Shown: in pieces, positions 4,668 to 6,505 of the stretch | Layout of the letters: every line of letters starts with the position of its first letter | How positions within the stretch are numbered: position 1 is the stretch's first letter | Source: CAG-390 sp964384555 | GTDB taxonomy: Bacteria; Bacillota; Clostridia; Oscillospirales; CAG-272 | DNA: 6,505 nt | Assembly (NCBI GenBank): GCA_964384555.1 | Contig: CAYLLA010000069.1 | Location: 1-6,505 of the forward strand | Direction of reading: 5' to 3' | Program-made: the position numbers and the translations under genes | Notes under the pieces: generated by a model | Told to the model about the DNA's origin: nothing | The model's input: the letters and a program-made list of their open reading frames with translations, nothing else | The model's database searches: none

Positions 4668-5345
4668 ATGAAAAGATCAAAACGCACAGGAAAAGACAAG
4701 ACCGTGTACGGCATTATCGGCCTCGGTCGTTTTGGCATGGCTCTGGCCGTGACTTTGGCGGAGAGCGGCGCGGAGCTGATAGTTCTTGATAACGATGAGG
4801 GCAAGGTGCGCGAGATGCGCGAGCTGACAGAAAACGCCTACGTTGTGCAATCGCTTGATAAAAAATCGCTGGCGGAGACAGGCATTGCCGGGTGCGACAT
4901 TGCCGTGGTCTGCATTGGCGAGCAGATGGATGTTTCGATCCTGACGACCCTCAACCTCATAACCCTCGGCGTGCGCAAGGTCATTGCCAAGGCTCGCAGT
5001 GCCGAGCACGGCGAGATACTTGAAAAGCTGGGCGCGGAGGTGGTGTACCCCGAGCATGATATGGCACTGCGCTTGGCCACGCGGCTTGAGACCTCCCGCG
5101 TGCTGGACTACATGCAGCTGAACGAACAGCTGAACATATCAAAGCTTGAGCTGCCCTCCCCACTTGCGGGCAAAACGGTAATTGAATGTGACCTGCGCGG
5201 CCGCTTTGGCGTGAACATTGTTGCCATTGAGCACGGCGGCGAGGTTTGCGACCTCATTCGCCCGGACACGCAGTTCTTTGCAGGCGACATTTTGATAGTT
5301 GCAGGCAAAAAAGAGGGCATTGCCGAGCTTTCGGCGCTTTCATAA
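4668..5345 (+). CDS. ktrA: Potassium uptake regulatory subunit KtrA (RCK domain protein)
   Basis: KtrA is the cytoplasmic subunit whose octameric ring gates KtrB. The 225-residue protein has one RCK-N Rossmann domain (about 13-135) with the nucleotide-binding GLGRFG (18-23) and the acidic Asp41 at the end of the second strand, then one RCK-C domain (about 155-220). The stretch AKARSAEHGEILEKLGA (107-123) with the following YPEHDMA is typical of KtrA/TrkA. Size matches KtrA rather than the duplicated TrkA. In relatives the Rossmann domain binds ATP/ADP and RCK-C can bind cyclic di-AMP; neither can be confirmed here. The ATG at 4668 is preceded only by a weak CGGA 11 nt upstream, so initiation may rely on coupling or A-rich leader sequence. 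The N-terminus is a basic stretch, KRSKRTGKDK. Confidence 0.93.
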   Translation: MKRSKRTGKDKTVYGIIGLGRFGMALAVTLAESGAELIVLDNDEGKVREMRELTENAYVVQSLDKKSLAETGIAGCDIAVVCIGEQMDVSILTTLNLITLGVRKVIAKARSAEHGEILEKLGAEVVYPEHDMALRLATRLETSRVLDYMQLNEQLNISKLELPSPLAGKTVIECDLRGRFGVNIVAIEHGGEVCDLIRPDTQFFAGDILIVAGKKEGIAELSALS

Positions 5346-5356
5346 CAACACGACAG

Positions 5357-5385
5357 TTAAACTTCGTTTTACGATCGGCTAAAAT
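5357..5385 (+). promoter_or_regulatory. Weak candidate promoter before the TIM-barrel gene
   Basis: TTAAAC (5357-5362) and TAAAAT (5380-5385) are 17 bp apart. The -10 matches consensus at 5 of 6 positions but the -35 only at 3 of 6. No terminator separates this gene from ktrA, so read-through from the ktr operon is equally possible. Confidence 0.3.
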
Positions 5386-5410
5386 AATAAAGATATAAGG
5401 AGATATTTAA

Positions 5411-6283
5411 ATGAAACTTTCAATGGAGACCCGCGAGCTGGGTCTGCGATTTGGCATTTTTGAGGGCGTGCGCATGCTGCAGGAGGCGGGCTTTGACGGC
5501 GCAGACCTTACGCTTGACAAGATCAATCCCACCGACGACATGCTTCACCGCCCTGACCGCGCCGAGTTTGCGCAAAAGCTGCGCGAATATTCGGATAGCC
5601 TTGGCATGGTATTTACACAGGCGCACGCGCCCTTTGCCATGAAGTACGGCGACCCGTTTGACCTCTCTCACCCCGCCTACGCCGATATCGTTGCCGCGCT
5701 TGAGATAGGCGGCATACTCGGCACGCCGCACGTGATCGTGCACGCTGTCAAGACCCCGCGCGAGGACACAGGCGTTGATTACAAGGAGTACAACCGCCGT
5801 TTTTACCTCTCGCTGGTTCCCTATTGCCAAAAGTACGGTGTTAAGATCGCCGTTGAGAACCTCTTTTGGCATGATAAACTGCGCGAGTGCTACTTTGGCC
5901 TCTTCCCCACGCCCGCCGAGATGACCGAGTTTGTGACCGCCCTTAACGCCGTGGCGGACTGCTTTGTGGTGTGCTGTGACCTTGGCCACGCCGCCATCAC
6001 CGGCACCGAGCCGCAGGACTACATACGCGGCATGGATAAGTCACTGTTGCGCTCACTGCACGTGCAGGATACCGACTACCGCGGCGACCGCCACTTTTTG
6101 CCCTACCAGGGTAAGCAGAACTGGGATGCCGTTTGCGCCGCCCTGCGCGAGATAGGCTACGAGGGGGATTTCTCCTTTGAGATATTGCACTATATCGATA
6201 AATTCCCGAGCGAAACTACCCCCGCCGCCCTTAAATTTGCCTGCACGCTTGGCAGATATATGGTATCGCGGATAGTTGACTGA
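5411..6283 (+). CDS. Sugar phosphate isomerase/epimerase family protein (xylose isomerase-like TIM barrel)
   Basis: This 290-residue cytoplasmic protein belongs to the AP endonuclease 2/xylose isomerase-like superfamily of metal-dependent TIM barrels. Candidate metal ligands lie at the ends of barrel strands in the usual order: Glu149 in IAVEN, Asp190 in CCDLGHA, His217 in SLHVQD and Glu257 in SFEIL. The early strand FDGADLTLD (28-36) and VFTQAHAPF (67-75) also fit. Length is complete. AAGGAGAT (5397-5404) gives a strong ribosome binding site 6 nt before ATG. It lies 65 bp after ktrA with no terminator between, and a strong terminator follows it. The substrate is unknown; members act on keto sugars, inositols or sugar phosphates. 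A role in K+ homeostasis is not indicated; a link to amino-sugar salvage is speculative. Confidence 0.85.
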   Translation: MKLSMETRELGLRFGIFEGVRMLQEAGFDGADLTLDKINPTDDMLHRPDRAEFAQKLREYSDSLGMVFTQAHAPFAMKYGDPFDLSHPAYADIVAALEIGGILGTPHVIVHAVKTPREDTGVDYKEYNRRFYLSLVPYCQKYGVKIAVENLFWHDKLRECYFGLFPTPAEMTEFVTALNAVADCFVVCCDLGHAAITGTEPQDYIRGMDKSLLRSLHVQDTDYRGDRHFLPYQGKQNWDAVCAALREIGYEGDFSFEILHYIDKFPSETTPAALKFACTLGRYMVSRIVD

Positions 6284-6336
6284 CCCTAAGCTTACACTCC
6301 CCCGCGCACCCCGCCGCGGCGGAAAAGTAAGAATTT

Positions 6337-6375
6337 AAAAAACGGTGCGACCCACAGCGGGTCGCACCGTTTTTT
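6337..6375. terminator. Strong bidirectional rho-independent terminator
   Basis: A perfect 17-bp stem (6337-6353 with 6359-6375) has an ACAGC loop. Its core CGGTGCGACCC/GGGTCGCACCG is flanked by A6 on the left and T6 on the right, so it works in principle from either side. It lies 53 bp after the TIM-barrel stop and closes the rightward transcription unit. Confidence 0.93.
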
Positions 6376-6400
6376 GCATCATGATATCACATAGAGACCC

Positions 6401-6437
6401 ATCCGACAAAATTAAATTATTTTAAGTTTTGTCGGAT
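6401..6437. repeat. AT-rich long inverted repeat of unknown role
   Basis: ATCCGACAAAA (6401-6411) pairs with TTTTGTCGGAT (6427-6437), and the pairing continues as TTAAA/TTTAA with one bulged G (6426), for 16 bp around a TTAT loop. No T-run follows on the + strand. It may be a terminator of a leftward gene outside the window or a mobile-repeat end; no open frame covers it. Confidence 0.5.
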
Positions 6438-6478
6438 AGATTTACGCAACAGACATGCAGAAAGCAAGAGTTTACGAT

Positions 6479-6505
6479 CCCTCAGGCGCAAGCGCCAGCT
6501 CCCTT
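6479..6505 (-). repeat. Edge of an interspersed repeat, cut by the window end
   Basis: Read on the - strand it goes AAGGGAGCTGGCGCTTGCGC and then CTGAGGG, with a 5-bp stem GGCGC/GCGCC (6485-6496). The order AGCTG-stem-CTGA is shared with 316-342 in the first island, where the stem is GTCGCGG/CCGCGAC. It is therefore probably the start of another repeat island to the right. Confidence 0.45.

Overview
The window looks like a chromosomal segment from an anaerobic, probably gut-associated, GC-rich Firmicute of the class Clostridia (Ruminococcaceae/Oscillospiraceae-like). The reasons are a dockerin-type protein end with the Clostridia-style tail RHVFFPETYPL, strong AGGAGG-like ribosome binding sites, a near-consensus sigma-A promoter, a BadF-family kinase next to murQ, a YerC/YecD TrpR-like protein, ktrB/ktrA, and islands of interspersed hairpin repeats of the kind often seen in such genomes. 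The placement is by family recognition only. All recognisable genes are on the + strand.

Layout. Positions 3-113 are the last 36 codons of a dockerin-containing protein, followed by a perfect hairpin (154-187). Positions 188-935 hold no credible gene. They are filled with short inverted repeats, including a possible MITE-like unit (264-497) bounded by inverted copies of a motif AYGGCTRTAGGYHAAAG, a repeat family starting GCCAAGCC that occurs in both orientations, and a run of three hairpins (740-818). A strong promoter (936-964) then drives murK (1000-1938, TTG start) and murQ (1942-2772), a cytoplasmic pair that phosphorylates N-acetylmuramic acid/N-acetylglucosamine and cleaves the lactyl ether of MurNAc-6-phosphate. 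MurQ lacks roughly the last 20-25 residues usual for the family.

A 224-bp gap with more repeats, an 18-bp imperfect palindrome (2922-2939) and a 12-bp tandem repeat leads to a three-gene K+ uptake cluster: a TrpR-like regulator yerC (2997-3296) whose stop overlaps the start of ktrB (3293-4606) as ATGA, then ktrA (4668-5345). KtrB is the membrane channel subunit and KtrA the cytoplasmic RCK gating subunit. Next is a TIM-barrel sugar phosphate isomerase/epimerase-like protein (5411-6283) of unknown substrate, closed by a textbook rho-independent terminator (6337-6375). The end of the window has an AT-rich hairpin (6401-6437) and the edge of another interspersed repeat (6479-6505).

The genes are ordinary families. 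The parts most worth a second look are the coupling of a TrpR-like protein to a potassium transporter, with a candidate operator of trp-operator geometry in front of it, the shortened MurQ, and the repeat islands. No CRISPR array, tRNA, rRNA, phage gene or insertion-sequence transposase was seen.
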